Positions 24,301 through 32,561 of a stretch of DNA of 34,775 nt are shown here, one piece after another. The translations under genes were made by a program, and so were the position numbers. Location of the stretch: assembly GCA_944388775.1 (NCBI GenBank), contig CALXKC010000013.1:1-34775 (forward strand), read 5' to 3'. Each line of letters begins with the position of its first letter. Within the stretch, counting starts at the first letter, position 1. The notes below the pieces were generated by a model. The model was not told the origin of the DNA, ran no database searches, and saw only the letters and a list, made by a program, of their open reading frames with translations. This DNA comes from an uncultured Clostridia bacterium. Lineage in GTDB: Bacteria > Bacillota > Clostridia > TANB77 > CAG-508.

Positions 24301-25012
24301 TTACCTCTTGTGTAGTACTACCTTCTACCATAATAGGTTCCCAATATCCTGCATCATATTTATCCTCATAAATGTATGCTTCTACCGAAACTATTCTTAG
24401 TCTTTGACCTGATTGCCAACTATCTATTTTATTTTGGTCATTTCTATCTTCTACACTAACAGGTTCATCTACTGTTCCTTGTTCTAAATTTGAAGTTTCT
24501 CCTCTTCCAGTATTTTTCATCTCACCAATATCTTTATTTGGCGTTACTCTTCTAATTTTTACTGCTCCTTGAAATCCATCAGAGCCATCTGGAACAGTTC
24601 CACCAAGGTCAGGAAATTGAGTATACACTTCAGCTTTCAATATTCTCTTCAAGAAATTAATATCAGTAGGTAAATTATGATAGTCTCCCTTATTAGCTTT
24701 ATTTACGATTTCACGTAATTTATCATCAATACCATCTATAAAATCTAAATAATATCCACCATTACCATCTTCTTTAATTTCTATTAGCTCTGATACATCT
24801 TCTATACCTAATGTCTCATATATTAATTTTGGATTATTTTCACCTGAAGCTATTTCTATTCCTAAATCAAAAATTCCTAAAACGAAAATAAGAAATATCA
24901 CTGCTACTATTCCAAATGATAAAAAAGATTTAGCTCTTTTTCTAAAAAATCTTTTTATTTGATTTTTTGATTCTTCTTTATTACCATTTTTTAAATTTCT
25001 TATTATTCCCAA
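21344..25012 (-). CDS. Multi-domain cell-wall hydrolase of the T4SS cluster (VirB1/CwlT-like)
   Basis: 1222-residue exported protein that probably opens peptidoglycan for the secretion machine. One membrane segment (about 30-52) anchors it. A degenerate Amidase_3-like domain spans about 325-520; the zinc histidine of the usual GHGG motif is Arg334 (AAGRNSGNDTG), and the SLHAN-type histidine and final Glu are also missing. A phage-type lysozyme (GH24-like) domain spans about 880-1070 with catalytic-type Glu892 (HSWEGCTGL) and HPTVGYGIDIY. An NlpC/P60 endopeptidase ends the protein, with Cys1117 (VDCSSYVSWVLYEAG) and His1169 (SGHVEIVAG). Residues 530-860 are beta-rich and unassigned. I prefer TTG at 25012, since AGAGGTGA precedes it by the right distance; the GTG at 25021 lies inside that site. 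Confidence 0.85.
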   Translation of the reverse strand: MGIIRNLKNGNKEESKNQIKRFFRKRAKSFLSFGIVAVIFLIFVLGIFDLGIEIASGENNPKLIYETLGIEDVSELIEIKEDGNGGYYLDFIDGIDDKLREIVNKANKGDYHNLPTDINFLKRILKAEVYTQFPDLGGTVPDGSDGFQGAVKIRRVTPNKDIGEMKNTGRGETSNLEQGTVDEPVSVEDRNDQNKIDSWQSGQRLRIVSVEAYIYEDKYDAGYWEPIMVEGSTTQEVKLKKNDIVTYQGEYKIDNNALTGQQTIYLKVKTEDAIEGYVKSSTVNALLENSTQGQVILNDENNETRLATTSRANDSREEIGVEGEEYVVAIAAGRNSGNDTGIVNEEKGLKEEELTIEVAERVEELLNKYSNIKVVQTGSTSRNPDGVEPEDRAERARKANPDLCIQIYFGDGDEVGVETIYKEGDQVSQQLANILAENISSSMGLSNLSAGEDTVKCVDAEGNASSLNIIENSVVAGFPSVVAIGGNLNKDPDASVIANDGVEKYAQGIVNSIDEYFKADHTGLEATEVSDITYTDSVESRIINMRYVSQETMQGYVDNGNIEEAIKCYTLDDERNVVIASWSMSEDGSIEVKTNNSMSLKTALEKYVMPYEYLLYFYIDTDYEDFVDDLANEVMNSEIVVAVQDEVRTTHTIETTEQMTDATIEQFDVDWHVTNSREFTTETVSTKVNITYVSTWCVKTYQENSYSEAVLNLGKEEEKVIEVPGKVTETSSTTKGADNVVVDNAEGVYTHQKVDENGNLVFDENGNPVYIDETYYYDILEHLITDTHTISNTYEKGEYKTEGRENVFVKLYNDHDMISKVRTSDYLFTIIENNERTANLLDLTKYLIYKATNVPWGELTFDFSIYDLAQFQDTGSSMGGLDTFIEYLHSWEGCTGLSEDGTKYIVGDDGAGHPTVGYGIDIYNSGFLDRFLAAGYDVSIGSYIDVEFVDALEKEEVQSALQTVEERTSGLGLTQYQKYALVSRIYNCGSSGAFTTRNGKNFVEAYNSYWNQETDDEYRVAANDSMYNHPLYQNYMAMPNTSNGNYMAGLENRRKSEWILFKTGYYDRIDKWCSNSAGGTIVEKAIECHAYLRENGYTYAQAGINIPITSSVRTVDCSSYVSWVLYEAGFTEFEGYQKTSSTFTSNPWGWQEVSVSEAQPGDIITYSGHVEIVAGDAGDRFRVYNCGGDESISSPGTEELPESSVSGYTKGSILKVIRPPQS

Positions 25013-25062
25013 TTTCCTCACCTCTTCTCTTACTACACTTATTATCTTTTAATACTCTACAC

Positions 25063-26007
25063 TTAATATAATTCTACTTCAAAGTTATTTCCCTGAATCT
25101 CATTATTTGCCAAATATTCTTCACTATTTACTATATCAGTAAAATTAATGCTTTTTATTTGTAACCCTTCTCTATAAGCATCATTAAATCTAATTTGTAT
25201 AGTCTTCATTTCATTAGGCAAAATTTCTAAATCCTCATCAGAATTTTCATACAATAAAGCTTCAAATTTATTTCCCATACTATCTACAACATAACAAGAA
25301 TTTGTTTTTCTTTTTGTGTCTAATAATATATTACTATCTGTTTTATTTTGTACATTTAAAGTATATACTTCATAATCTAAATACCTATCAACCATTACAA
25401 CTTGTATAGATAAATTCTCATCTTCATTTTTTACACTAATTTGTTTTCGTCCCAAATAACTATTTAAATTTAGTTTGTAACTACCTTCTTCAACTGCAAT
25501 AGTAACATATTCTTCGATATAATTATCACTTGTTTGCCCAGTTGCAAGCATATTATCAAAAATCCTAACTTGATAAATATACAATGTATCTGTTCTAGAC
25601 CATGATTGGAAAGAAAATTGTTTATTTCCATTAAATTTATTTTGATAATAATTTTTCTCAAACAATTCCTCTGTTTGATACAATACCTGTTTAGTGTTAT
25701 TAGAAACCATATCATAAGCTCTTTGTGGGTCGTGATTCACACAATATGTAAAAAATTGATTAATAACCTGCCCTATCTGTTCACTATAAGTACTTGAAAC
25801 CCTTCCACCTGTTACCATTGATTCGCTTTCATTACGATAAGAAACAACATTATTCGATGTTGTTTCTTGTTCGTTATTTTCTTCTGTATTATGATTTGCA
25901 ATTGCACTATTTAAAACTTGAAGTAATGCATATCCCAAAACAATTGCTAACAATATTGCCCATATTTTTAATCTGTTTTGATTATAATATCTCAATAATT
26001 TATGCAT
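25063..26007 (-). CDS. VirB8/TcpC-like membrane-anchored protein
   Basis: 314 residues: a short inside tail, one membrane segment (about 13-34, LKIWAILLAIVLGYALLQVL), an Asn/Glu-rich linker, and an outside domain. Residues 75-200 (FFTYCVNHDPQRAYDMVSNN, then LFEKNYYQNKF, IYQVRIFDN, YVTIAVEEGSYKLNLN) have the alpha-then-beta order of NTF2-like VirB8 domains and resemble the modules of the 20018-21331 protein. Residues 205-314 form a second beta-rich domain (DYEVYTLNVQNKTDSNILLD) of immunoglobulin-like look. AGAGGA precedes the ATG. VirB8 homologues scaffold the channel at the membrane. The assignment rests on topology and gene position. Confidence 0.6.
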   Translation of the reverse strand: MHKLLRYYNQNRLKIWAILLAIVLGYALLQVLNSAIANHNTEENNEQETTSNNVVSYRNESESMVTGGRVSSTYSEQIGQVINQFFTYCVNHDPQRAYDMVSNNTKQVLYQTEELFEKNYYQNKFNGNKQFSFQSWSRTDTLYIYQVRIFDNMLATGQTSDNYIEEYVTIAVEEGSYKLNLNSYLGRKQISVKNEDENLSIQVVMVDRYLDYEVYTLNVQNKTDSNILLDTKRKTNSCYVVDSMGNKFEALLYENSDEDLEILPNEMKTIQIRFNDAYREGLQIKSINFTDIVNSEEYLANNEIQGNNFEVELY

Positions 26008-26077
26008 GATTCTAATTCCTCTTTCATTTTTAAATCAATTTACTTAAAATTAGTAATATTTCTTATGAATTAGATTA

Positions 26078-28747
26078 TTATGAATTTTGTCCTGATTGAC
26101 GTGGTTGTGTTGGAGAATTACGCCTTGTTTGTCTTTGAGAAGATTGTTGTCGAGCCGGTGGATTTATTGCATATCTTCTAGCCGTATCTTTATTTATATC
26201 TAAAGCTTCTGTATATAAATCCCATACTTCATTTTGATTTTTTTCTCCTTTAACAGTATCTTTTATTACTCCTTGTAAGCTATTACGCTTTTTATCATCT
26301 AAGACATAATCTTTTCCATAACTATTAGCCATTTGAACAACATCCATTATTTTTTCATGATTATACCCACTTACTTTACCATCGTGTTTAGCTTCCATCG
26401 TCAAACCTGTTTCAATTTGTTTTTCATCAGCAATGCCTGCCTTTTTATAATCAAAAGCCGCTTGCATTAAATCTTCAGTTTTTACTTCATGTCCTGTCTT
26501 ATTTCTAATTCTTCCGGCCATTTCTTCATATTTAGCTTGTTCTTCTTTATTGTCCAAAAATTGTTTTTCTGCCCTCTGATTTTGTCTTATAGCTGCTTGT
26601 TCTGCTGCATATCCTACTCCATATCTATCTTTATCATCATTATATCTATATTCTTCAATTTTATCTTCTATTGTGTTTCTAGTATTTTTAGCAAAATCAT
26701 ATGCTCCTTCTGGTAAATTACCTACTGTTTTTCCTAAAGCTCTACCAGCTACTGCTCCAGCTCCCATATATGCCATTGTATTTGAAAAATCTCCAGTTGC
26801 AGTACCTGCTATTAATCCTGCCGTTGCTCCTGCAGCTACTCCTAAACCTTGAGCAGCAATTTTTCCTCCTTTAAGTGCAAATTTTCCAACCTTTTTAACT
26901 CCTCTAATAGCCCTTTTCTTCATATAATCCATTTGTTGATTACGTCTTGCTTCTTGTATTGCCTCAAATGAAGATTCATTTGAATTTGGATTACTAGAAT
27001 TATCTCCATTATTCATACCAACTTGTTGTTGTAATTCTTCTTGTTGTTCTCTTTTTTCCCTTGCTTCTCGTTGTTGTTGATTCATTCGATAACTTGCCGG
27101 TAAATGTATTCCAGAATGATTTTCATCAGGCATATATCCTTCATTTTCTGCAAATTGTGGCATATTATCTCCTTGTTGACGTCTCTGTGTTTCTTCATCT
27201 CCACCTTGTGTAAGTCTATCCATATTTCCTATTGGATTAGATTCTTCTTCTAACTCTCCTGAAATATTATTATTTACATTATCATCTCCAGCTTGTCTAT
27301 TTCTAAATGAACCTAAGAAATCTCTGTCTTGAGTTCTCACTCTATTGGCATTTTTATCAACCGCTGTTAGACTATTTCCATTAGCACCATTTGAATCGTT
27401 TTTTCCTTTTCCTCTAGTAAGCATTGATGCTACTTGTTTAAATCCAGACATAGTTGCTGCTCCTGCTGCAAATGAACCAAATCCACTTGGAGTCTCTGCT
27501 TTATCCATTCCAAACATTTTCTTAATAAATTTCTCTGCTGGAATTAAGAAACCAATTGCAACTATTGCATAAATCAAATTTTGTTTTACCAATTCCATTG
27601 CTGATGATACCAAAGCAATATACAATATCAAATGTACCGGTTGAAGTATCAAGTTCATCGAATATTCTTTAAACCATAAATTAAATGCTTGTGCTTTTCC
27701 ATCCCCTGCTTTATCAATTGGATAGGTCAAAGCAACTAATGGCGCAATCATTGTAAAAAATGCCATATACAAAAACCTTTTAAAATACATAAATGTAAAT
27801 ATAAAAGTATAAATTACTAATACCAAATATAATATTGTATATGCAGCCGTATTATACATACTTTTTGATTGTGCATTAAATCTAACTAAACCTATTATAT
27901 TTGTTCTAAATTTAATATTATCCACTTGAACTGTAATACCATCATCAATACTAGGACTTATTAAATCTGTAAATTTATCTGTTATCATCAATAATCCAGA
28001 CATTATAAAATGTATAAAAAATACCAAGCATAATGCTACTACCCAACTTTGCAAAGACTCTTTATACTTTGCTTTATCAGTAGCTGTTGAACTTATTAAT
28101 ATTCTAATTCCTAAATATACTAATACTGATAAAAGTCCAACAATAGCTATATTTCTAAATGAAATATACCAATCTGAAATTGTTTGTTGTAGCACTCCTC
28201 CTGCAGCTGATTGCGAAGCTTGTTCAGCATCGGTAGTACTTGATATCGCTTCAAAATCATTCGGATTTAAAAAATTAACATCCAATGCTGCTATATTATT
28301 TGCAAATATATTTTCTGGTGAATATAGAAAGTTTGGTATATCATATTGTGTTCCTAATATCCATGAAAAAAATTCTGAAGTATTTATTGTATCATCAGTA
28401 TACTCATAATCTATTTCTTCATCATCTCCAACATATAGCCATGAATCAGGATTTCCAATATTCTGATTAGTTGGCGAAAGCATTGCAGAAGTAAAGCCAT
28501 CTGCTCCCAACATAAAGTGATTCAAGGCTCCCATAGCAATATCACCAATTGCAGCAAAAATCTGAAGAATCTGTTTTAATAAAGAACCTATTATTCCATC
28601 ACCTTCATCTGGAATATCCTCTTGCGTAATTACTTCTGTTGCATGTACACTATAATTTGGAGTTACTGCAAAAATCAAAATTAATGCTACTAGTAAAATT
28701 ATTAATATCTTTCGTGTCATACTACTTTTCCTAGTTAAAAATTTCAT
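26078..28747 (-). CDS. VirB6/TrbL-like polytopic channel protein with long soluble tail
   Basis: 889 residues. A signal-like segment (11-36, ending NYSVHA) is followed by an amphipathic helix (52-80), then membrane segments at about 196-220, 233-255, 302-344 (two), 365-386 and 390-406, ending EKFIKKMFGMDKAETPSG, a phrase I associate with the VirB6-like CD1107 family of Gram-positive conjugative elements. A hydrophilic Gln/Asn/Arg-rich tail of about 480 residues comes next, containing a glycine-zipper stretch (627-690, GLGVAAGATAGLIAGTATGD). AGGAGGATAAA precedes the ATG. VirB6 proteins form the inner-membrane channel. It lies 12 nt after the VirB4 gene. Confidence 0.8.
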   Translation of the reverse strand: MKFLTRKSSMTRKILIILLVALILIFAVTPNYSVHATEVITQEDIPDEGDGIIGSLLKQILQIFAAIGDIAMGALNHFMLGADGFTSAMLSPTNQNIGNPDSWLYVGDDEEIDYEYTDDTINTSEFFSWILGTQYDIPNFLYSPENIFANNIAALDVNFLNPNDFEAISSTTDAEQASQSAAGGVLQQTISDWYISFRNIAIVGLLSVLVYLGIRILISSTATDKAKYKESLQSWVVALCLVFFIHFIMSGLLMITDKFTDLISPSIDDGITVQVDNIKFRTNIIGLVRFNAQSKSMYNTAAYTILYLVLVIYTFIFTFMYFKRFLYMAFFTMIAPLVALTYPIDKAGDGKAQAFNLWFKEYSMNLILQPVHLILYIALVSSAMELVKQNLIYAIVAIGFLIPAEKFIKKMFGMDKAETPSGFGSFAAGAATMSGFKQVASMLTRGKGKNDSNGANGNSLTAVDKNANRVRTQDRDFLGSFRNRQAGDDNVNNNISGELEEESNPIGNMDRLTQGGDEETQRRQQGDNMPQFAENEGYMPDENHSGIHLPASYRMNQQQREAREKREQQEELQQQVGMNNGDNSSNPNSNESSFEAIQEARRNQQMDYMKKRAIRGVKKVGKFALKGGKIAAQGLGVAAGATAGLIAGTATGDFSNTMAYMGAGAVAGRALGKTVGNLPEGAYDFAKNTRNTIEDKIEEYRYNDDKDRYGVGYAAEQAAIRQNQRAEKQFLDNKEEQAKYEEMAGRIRNKTGHEVKTEDLMQAAFDYKKAGIADEKQIETGLTMEAKHDGKVSGYNHEKIMDVVQMANSYGKDYVLDDKKRNSLQGVIKDTVKGEKNQNEVWDLYTEALDINKDTARRYAINPPARQQSSQRQTRRNSPTQPRQSGQNS

Positions 28748-28759
28748 TTTATCCTCCTA

Positions 28760-30730
28760 TTAAACATTTCCTGCAGCCTTTCTCATTTTAACTAATTTAT
28801 TTAAGTTTGTCTCAACAAATTCAAATTCCTTAGCCGTTGGAGTTATCTGTAAAATAGCTGTATCTGAACCAACTTTCAATAACCCCTCTCCTTTTAAACA
28901 TGTAATTAAGAAATTAGCTTCACCATCACTTAATTTAAACACTTTCTTTAAGTATTCAATTTCAGACTTATCTTGTGCTAAGAATAATTTTGTATCTGAT
29001 GAAGTTAAAACTGCTTGTGCTTCTGGCTTCTCATAAAAGTCTTGAAATCTTTGAGAAACAATTGCCAAAGAAACATTTCTTTTTCTTGCACGTCTTGCCA
29101 TTGTATTTAAGAAATCTACGGCTTCTGGGTATGGCAATAACATCCAAGCCTCATCAACTAGTACTCTTTTTTGTCTTGCTTTTGTTCTATCTTCACTATT
29201 TTTCTTTACATATTTCTCCCAAATCCAAGAAAGTAATATTTGTTGTGCAAGTGGTCTTGCAAATCTCTCTTCTAGTTGAGATATATCTAAATTTATAAAT
29301 GTTGCTCCATCTAGTAATTCAAAAGTAGATTGTCCATCAAAATATGCCATTTGACCATTATATTCTCTGATATATTGTCTCATAACTTTTAACAAATAAC
29401 TAAAATGGAATTGATAGTTGCTATCCTTATTATCTTTTGCTTTTTGTTCAATTCTCTTATACCAACTTCCAATTGTTGGCATCTCTTTTTTATCTCTGTA
29501 TAATCTATCCCCTCTTTGTAAAGCTCCTCCTGTTTTATAAAGACTCGCTGGATCATTTGTAATTCCTCTTGCTTTATATTCTTCTGCTACGGACTCTGCA
29601 ATTACTTGTTTTGTAAGCTCATTTACTTCTGTACTTCTTGTACTACCTCTAGCCATTGTAAGTAATGCCTGTGTAACATCTTCTACCTTATTTTCTACAT
29701 TCAAAACAATTCTATCTCTTCCTGTAATTTCATCTTTAATTGTTTCTGGCTCTATATCAAATAAATTTATTACTGTTTTTGAATTTGGACTTAATACAAC
29801 ATTAATTCCACCTAAACTTTCTGCAACTATTTGATACTCACCTTCAGCGTCTAATGCTAAACTCTCGATTCCCATCAATATAGCTGATCTAGAAATTAAA
29901 GTTTTCATTGTAACAGATTTACCAGCTCCAGACTTAGCAAACACAACCATATTATAATTTGTTAAAGATGGATGGAAGTTATCAAATAATATTGGTGTTC
30001 CTGTTTGTTTGTTAAATCCAAGAGGAATACCCGTAGGATGTCCAACTTCTGATGTAGTAAATGGAAATACTGTTCCCATAGATCTACTATCAAAAGAGTG
30101 TTTTTTCTTCACTTTATCGTCCATTAATGGTAAATTTGATTTAAAAGCATCTTCTTGCATTGCCCATGCACTTTTTATTCCTACTAATGATTTAGACATC
30201 TCGGTAGATAACAATTTTGTTAATCTATCTAAATCATCTAAACTATATGTAAATAAAGTAGCAATTATTGAAGCATCATACATTTTATTGAAGCCTGCTG
30301 CTATTTCGTCTCTTAATTGCTCTGCTTCAAATCTTTTTTGTGTTAATGTACTTTCCCTATTTATATTTCCTCTATCTGCTGCAACAATTCTTTCTGTTTC
30401 CAATTCATTTATTACTTTATTTAACTCATTTTGAGATCTTGCTTCAGCAATTGGTGTAATATATATTGATGTGTTAACATCTCCAAAGAAGTATAAATCT
30501 CTAAATAACTCTGGGAAGGTACACATACGTGGTAATGTAGAAATAAAGAAACTTCTAGCATACCTTTTTACATTTGAAATTATTTCTAAATGATCAATTT
30601 TTGAAGCATCTATTCCAGAAGGTGCAATTAATTCTTTTATTGTCTTTCTTCTTAATATACCTGGTTCTTCTTGTCTAGCTATTTGCTGTTTTCTTCTTTC
30701 TTCCTCTAGTTGTTTTTTTGACTTTCTCAT
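28760..30730 (-). CDS. VirB4-family secretion ATPase
   Basis: 656-residue hexameric motor of type IV secretion and conjugation. The N-terminal VirB4 domain (about 45-170) shows YARSFFISTLPRMCTFPELF and DVNTSIYITPIAEARSQNEL. The ATPase core has Walker A FAKSGAGKSVTMK (about 264-276), LDAEGEY, Walker B KRVLVDEAWMLLPYPEAVDF (about 521-540) and the glutamine motif AIVSQRFQDFYEKPEAQAVL. I start at the ATG at 30730, with AAGGAG 9 nt upstream; the GTG at 30733 is also possible. The 5' end overlaps the previous gene by about 56 nt, a sign of translational coupling. It energises pilin extraction and substrate transfer. All motor residues look intact, so the machine should be active. Confidence 0.95.
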   Translation of the reverse strand: MRKSKKQLEEERRKQQIARQEEPGILRRKTIKELIAPSGIDASKIDHLEIISNVKRYARSFFISTLPRMCTFPELFRDLYFFGDVNTSIYITPIAEARSQNELNKVINELETERIVAADRGNINRESTLTQKRFEAEQLRDEIAAGFNKMYDASIIATLFTYSLDDLDRLTKLLSTEMSKSLVGIKSAWAMQEDAFKSNLPLMDDKVKKKHSFDSRSMGTVFPFTTSEVGHPTGIPLGFNKQTGTPILFDNFHPSLTNYNMVVFAKSGAGKSVTMKTLISRSAILMGIESLALDAEGEYQIVAESLGGINVVLSPNSKTVINLFDIEPETIKDEITGRDRIVLNVENKVEDVTQALLTMARGSTRSTEVNELTKQVIAESVAEEYKARGITNDPASLYKTGGALQRGDRLYRDKKEMPTIGSWYKRIEQKAKDNKDSNYQFHFSYLLKVMRQYIREYNGQMAYFDGQSTFELLDGATFINLDISQLEERFARPLAQQILLSWIWEKYVKKNSEDRTKARQKRVLVDEAWMLLPYPEAVDFLNTMARRARKRNVSLAIVSQRFQDFYEKPEAQAVLTSSDTKLFLAQDKSEIEYLKKVFKLSDGEANFLITCLKGEGLLKVGSDTAILQITPTAKEFEFVETNLNKLVKMRKAAGNV

Positions 30731-31922
30731 CACTCTCTTCTCCTTCCTCTTTTGATTTTTCTAATTCTTTTATAGCCTCAGATGCAACATCTACTCCAAC
30801 ATAATTTCTATTATCTCCAATAATTATTTCAGCCATCTTTCTAACTAATTCTTCCATATTTTCTTCTGTTTCTTCAGCTTTTTGTTGATTTTTAGATTTA
30901 ACCTTATCAACAGTTTGATTTGCTAAGTCAACTGCTCTATCATGTACAACTTGATCTAAAGCTTTAACTTTCTTTTCAAACACATCTGGTGCAGTTGAAT
31001 ATAAATCATCATATCCTGCTTGCATTGCTTTATCTATTCCAAATGTTTCAGATTCATCTCTGTTGTATGCCACATATAAAAGTTCAATAAGCTCTTTTGA
31101 TGATAGAATTTTTCCACTTATAGAACAGGCTGATAAAGTTCTAATCATAGATTGTGCTTTTGTATATAGTTCAGAAAATGCCATATTTCTTATTTCTTCT
31201 ATATCATATTTATGCTCTGGATTTTCTTCAGCATAATAAGAAATTATTATATAGTATTTTCTATTAAGAACACTTTTATTTAAGCTCATTCTTTCAGTAT
31301 CTTGAACTATATCTCTTCCATATTCCAACATATTTCTTTGTTTCGTAAGCTCAAATAAATATTTATCTAATTCCTCTTGAGAATATGTATCTGAATCTTT
31401 CATATTGTTATATTCAAACATCATTCTTCTATATTTGTCCTCAATTTCTTTTACTTTAGCTTTATAATTTGAAATACTTCCTTCCAAATTTATAGTTCTA
31501 GTTTGAATATAAATTTGAATTGGATGTCTTAATGTATTTAAAAATTGTTGGAAGCCTTCTTCAACTGCTACCTTTTCCATATTTGACATCAAATCATAAT
31601 TTACACCTTGACATTCAACAACCATCAAATAACGTTTTCCCTTTTTTTGTACAATCATATTATCTTCAACTTTGTCAAAATCCATAAAATCCATTATAGA
31701 TTGTTTGTTATATGAATTATTTACATTTTTTTCTGTTGTTTTACTATTTTTTTTATTTGGATTAGTACCTGATAAATTTTCTTGTTTTTTTGGATTATTC
31801 ACAGATTTTTCTCTTGCCCTTAATCCAATAAAAACTGCAATCAGCACAAGTAGTATAAAAAACATAACACTTAAAACTATTATTAATATATTTGAAATTG
31901 TATTTGAATCCATATTACTCAT
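30675..31922 (-). CDS. TM-anchored TraC/VirB4-N-like T4SS protein
   Basis: 415 residues. One N-terminal membrane segment (about 11-32, ILIIVLSVMFFILLVLIAVF), a Lys/Asn-rich linker, then a domain at about 75-290 (MDFMDFDKVEDNMIVQKKGK, RYLMVVECQGVNYDLMS, EGFQQFLNTLRHPIQIYIQT) that resembles the N-terminal domain of VirB4/TraC proteins without any Walker motif. The C-terminal 120 residues are charged and end in a basic patch (KKTTRGRKKKTANS). AAGGAGG lies 9 nt before the ATG. It overlaps PrgI upstream by 8 nt and VirB4 downstream by about 56 nt. I infer it docks or scaffolds the VirB4 motor at the membrane. VirB4 next door has its own complete N domain, so this is not half of a split gene. Confidence 0.7.
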   Translation of the reverse strand: MSNMDSNTISNILIIVLSVMFFILLVLIAVFIGLRAREKSVNNPKKQENLSGTNPNKKNSKTTEKNVNNSYNKQSIMDFMDFDKVEDNMIVQKKGKRYLMVVECQGVNYDLMSNMEKVAVEEGFQQFLNTLRHPIQIYIQTRTINLEGSISNYKAKVKEIEDKYRRMMFEYNNMKDSDTYSQEELDKYLFELTKQRNMLEYGRDIVQDTERMSLNKSVLNRKYYIIISYYAEENPEHKYDIEEIRNMAFSELYTKAQSMIRTLSACSISGKILSSKELIELLYVAYNRDESETFGIDKAMQAGYDDLYSTAPDVFEKKVKALDQVVHDRAVDLANQTVDKVKSKNQQKAEETEENMEELVRKMAEIIIGDNRNYVGVDVASEAIKELEKSKEEGEESDEKVKKTTRGRKKKTANS

Positions 31923-32286
31923 CTTTTGTTTCCTCCTTCTCCACTTCTTTATCTACCTCATTTTCATATACATATATCTTGTTTTTTTGCATTTTAAATT
32001 TTATTCCTCTTCTTATGACATCATCTATATTTTCCCCACCAGTTTTTTGAGTTATCTTAAAGCTAGTAGAATCTGGCACTTTAAATGTCCCTATTATAAA
32101 TCCTACTAATCCTAATAACGCTATACAAATTAATCCTACTATATTCATGGATAAAATACTAAATATTAAATATAATGGTAATCCACATGCTCCTCCTATT
32201 GCAGTATAAACAAGTGCTTTAGCAGAAAATATAAATAGAATCCTTCCTTCTCCTTTTACATTTCTTGGCAAATTATATGTACCCAA
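31915..32286 (-). CDS. PrgI/VirB3-like inner-membrane T4SS protein
   Basis: 123 residues of the PrgI family, the VirB3 counterpart that pairs with VirB4. GTYNLPRNVKGEGRILFIFS leads into two adjacent membrane segments (about 27-49 and 50-72, ALVYTAIGGACGLPLYLIF; SMNIVGLICIALLGLVGFII), then FKVPDSTSFKITQKTGGENI and IRRGIKFKMQKNKIY. The start is TTG at 32286: AGGAGG lies 9 nt before it. The frame stays open to 32313 but those codons are the ribosome site itself. It has its own promoter (32335-32363), so it begins the second transcript of the cluster. Confidence 0.85.
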   Translation of the reverse strand: MGTYNLPRNVKGEGRILFIFSAKALVYTAIGGACGLPLYLIFSILSMNIVGLICIALLGLVGFIIGTFKVPDSTSFKITQKTGGENIDDVIRRGIKFKMQKNKIYVYENEVDKEVEKEETKDE

Positions 32287-32334
32287 AATGCTTCTCCTCC
32301 TTTGCAAAAACAAATCTAATCATACTTATATATA

Positions 32335-32363
32335 ATTATACCAAAAAAACTCGGAAATTGTAA
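32335..32363 (-). promoter_or_regulatory. Internal promoter for the secretion machinery genes
   Basis: Minus strand TTACAA (32363-32358), 17 nt, TATAAT (32340-32335), about 50 nt before the PrgI start and downstream of the pilin terminator. Confidence 0.65.
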
Positions 32364-32504
32364 TATTTTTAGCAAAAAAAAATTAAAATAATATATTTTT
32401 AATATAATTGTAATATAGGTGTAATAAATATTAACTACAATATAGATAACAAAGTAAAGAATAAATAGTTTATAATCTTGTATAAATTATGCAATACAAA
32501 AAGG

Positions 32505-32533
32505 CAAAAATAAAAGAATCCCTAAAGATTCTT
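32505..32533 (-). terminator. Terminator after the pilin genes
   Basis: Minus strand AAGAATC (32533-32527), 6-nt loop, GATTCTT (32520-32514), followed by TTTATTTTT. It should stop most pilin transcripts before PrgI. Confidence 0.75.
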
Positions 32534-32561
32534 CTATTTTTATATATTTTACATGTATTTA

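Noticed and set aside
30675-31922. Split VirB4 gene (N half plus C half) caused by a frameshift
   Set aside because: The downstream VirB4 ORF already has its own N domain and ribosome site, and the upstream protein has a membrane anchor and an independent charged C terminus.
32287-32313. Upstream start for the PrgI-like gene
   Set aside because: The extra codons (FLQRRRSI) are the translation of the AGGAGG ribosome site itself.
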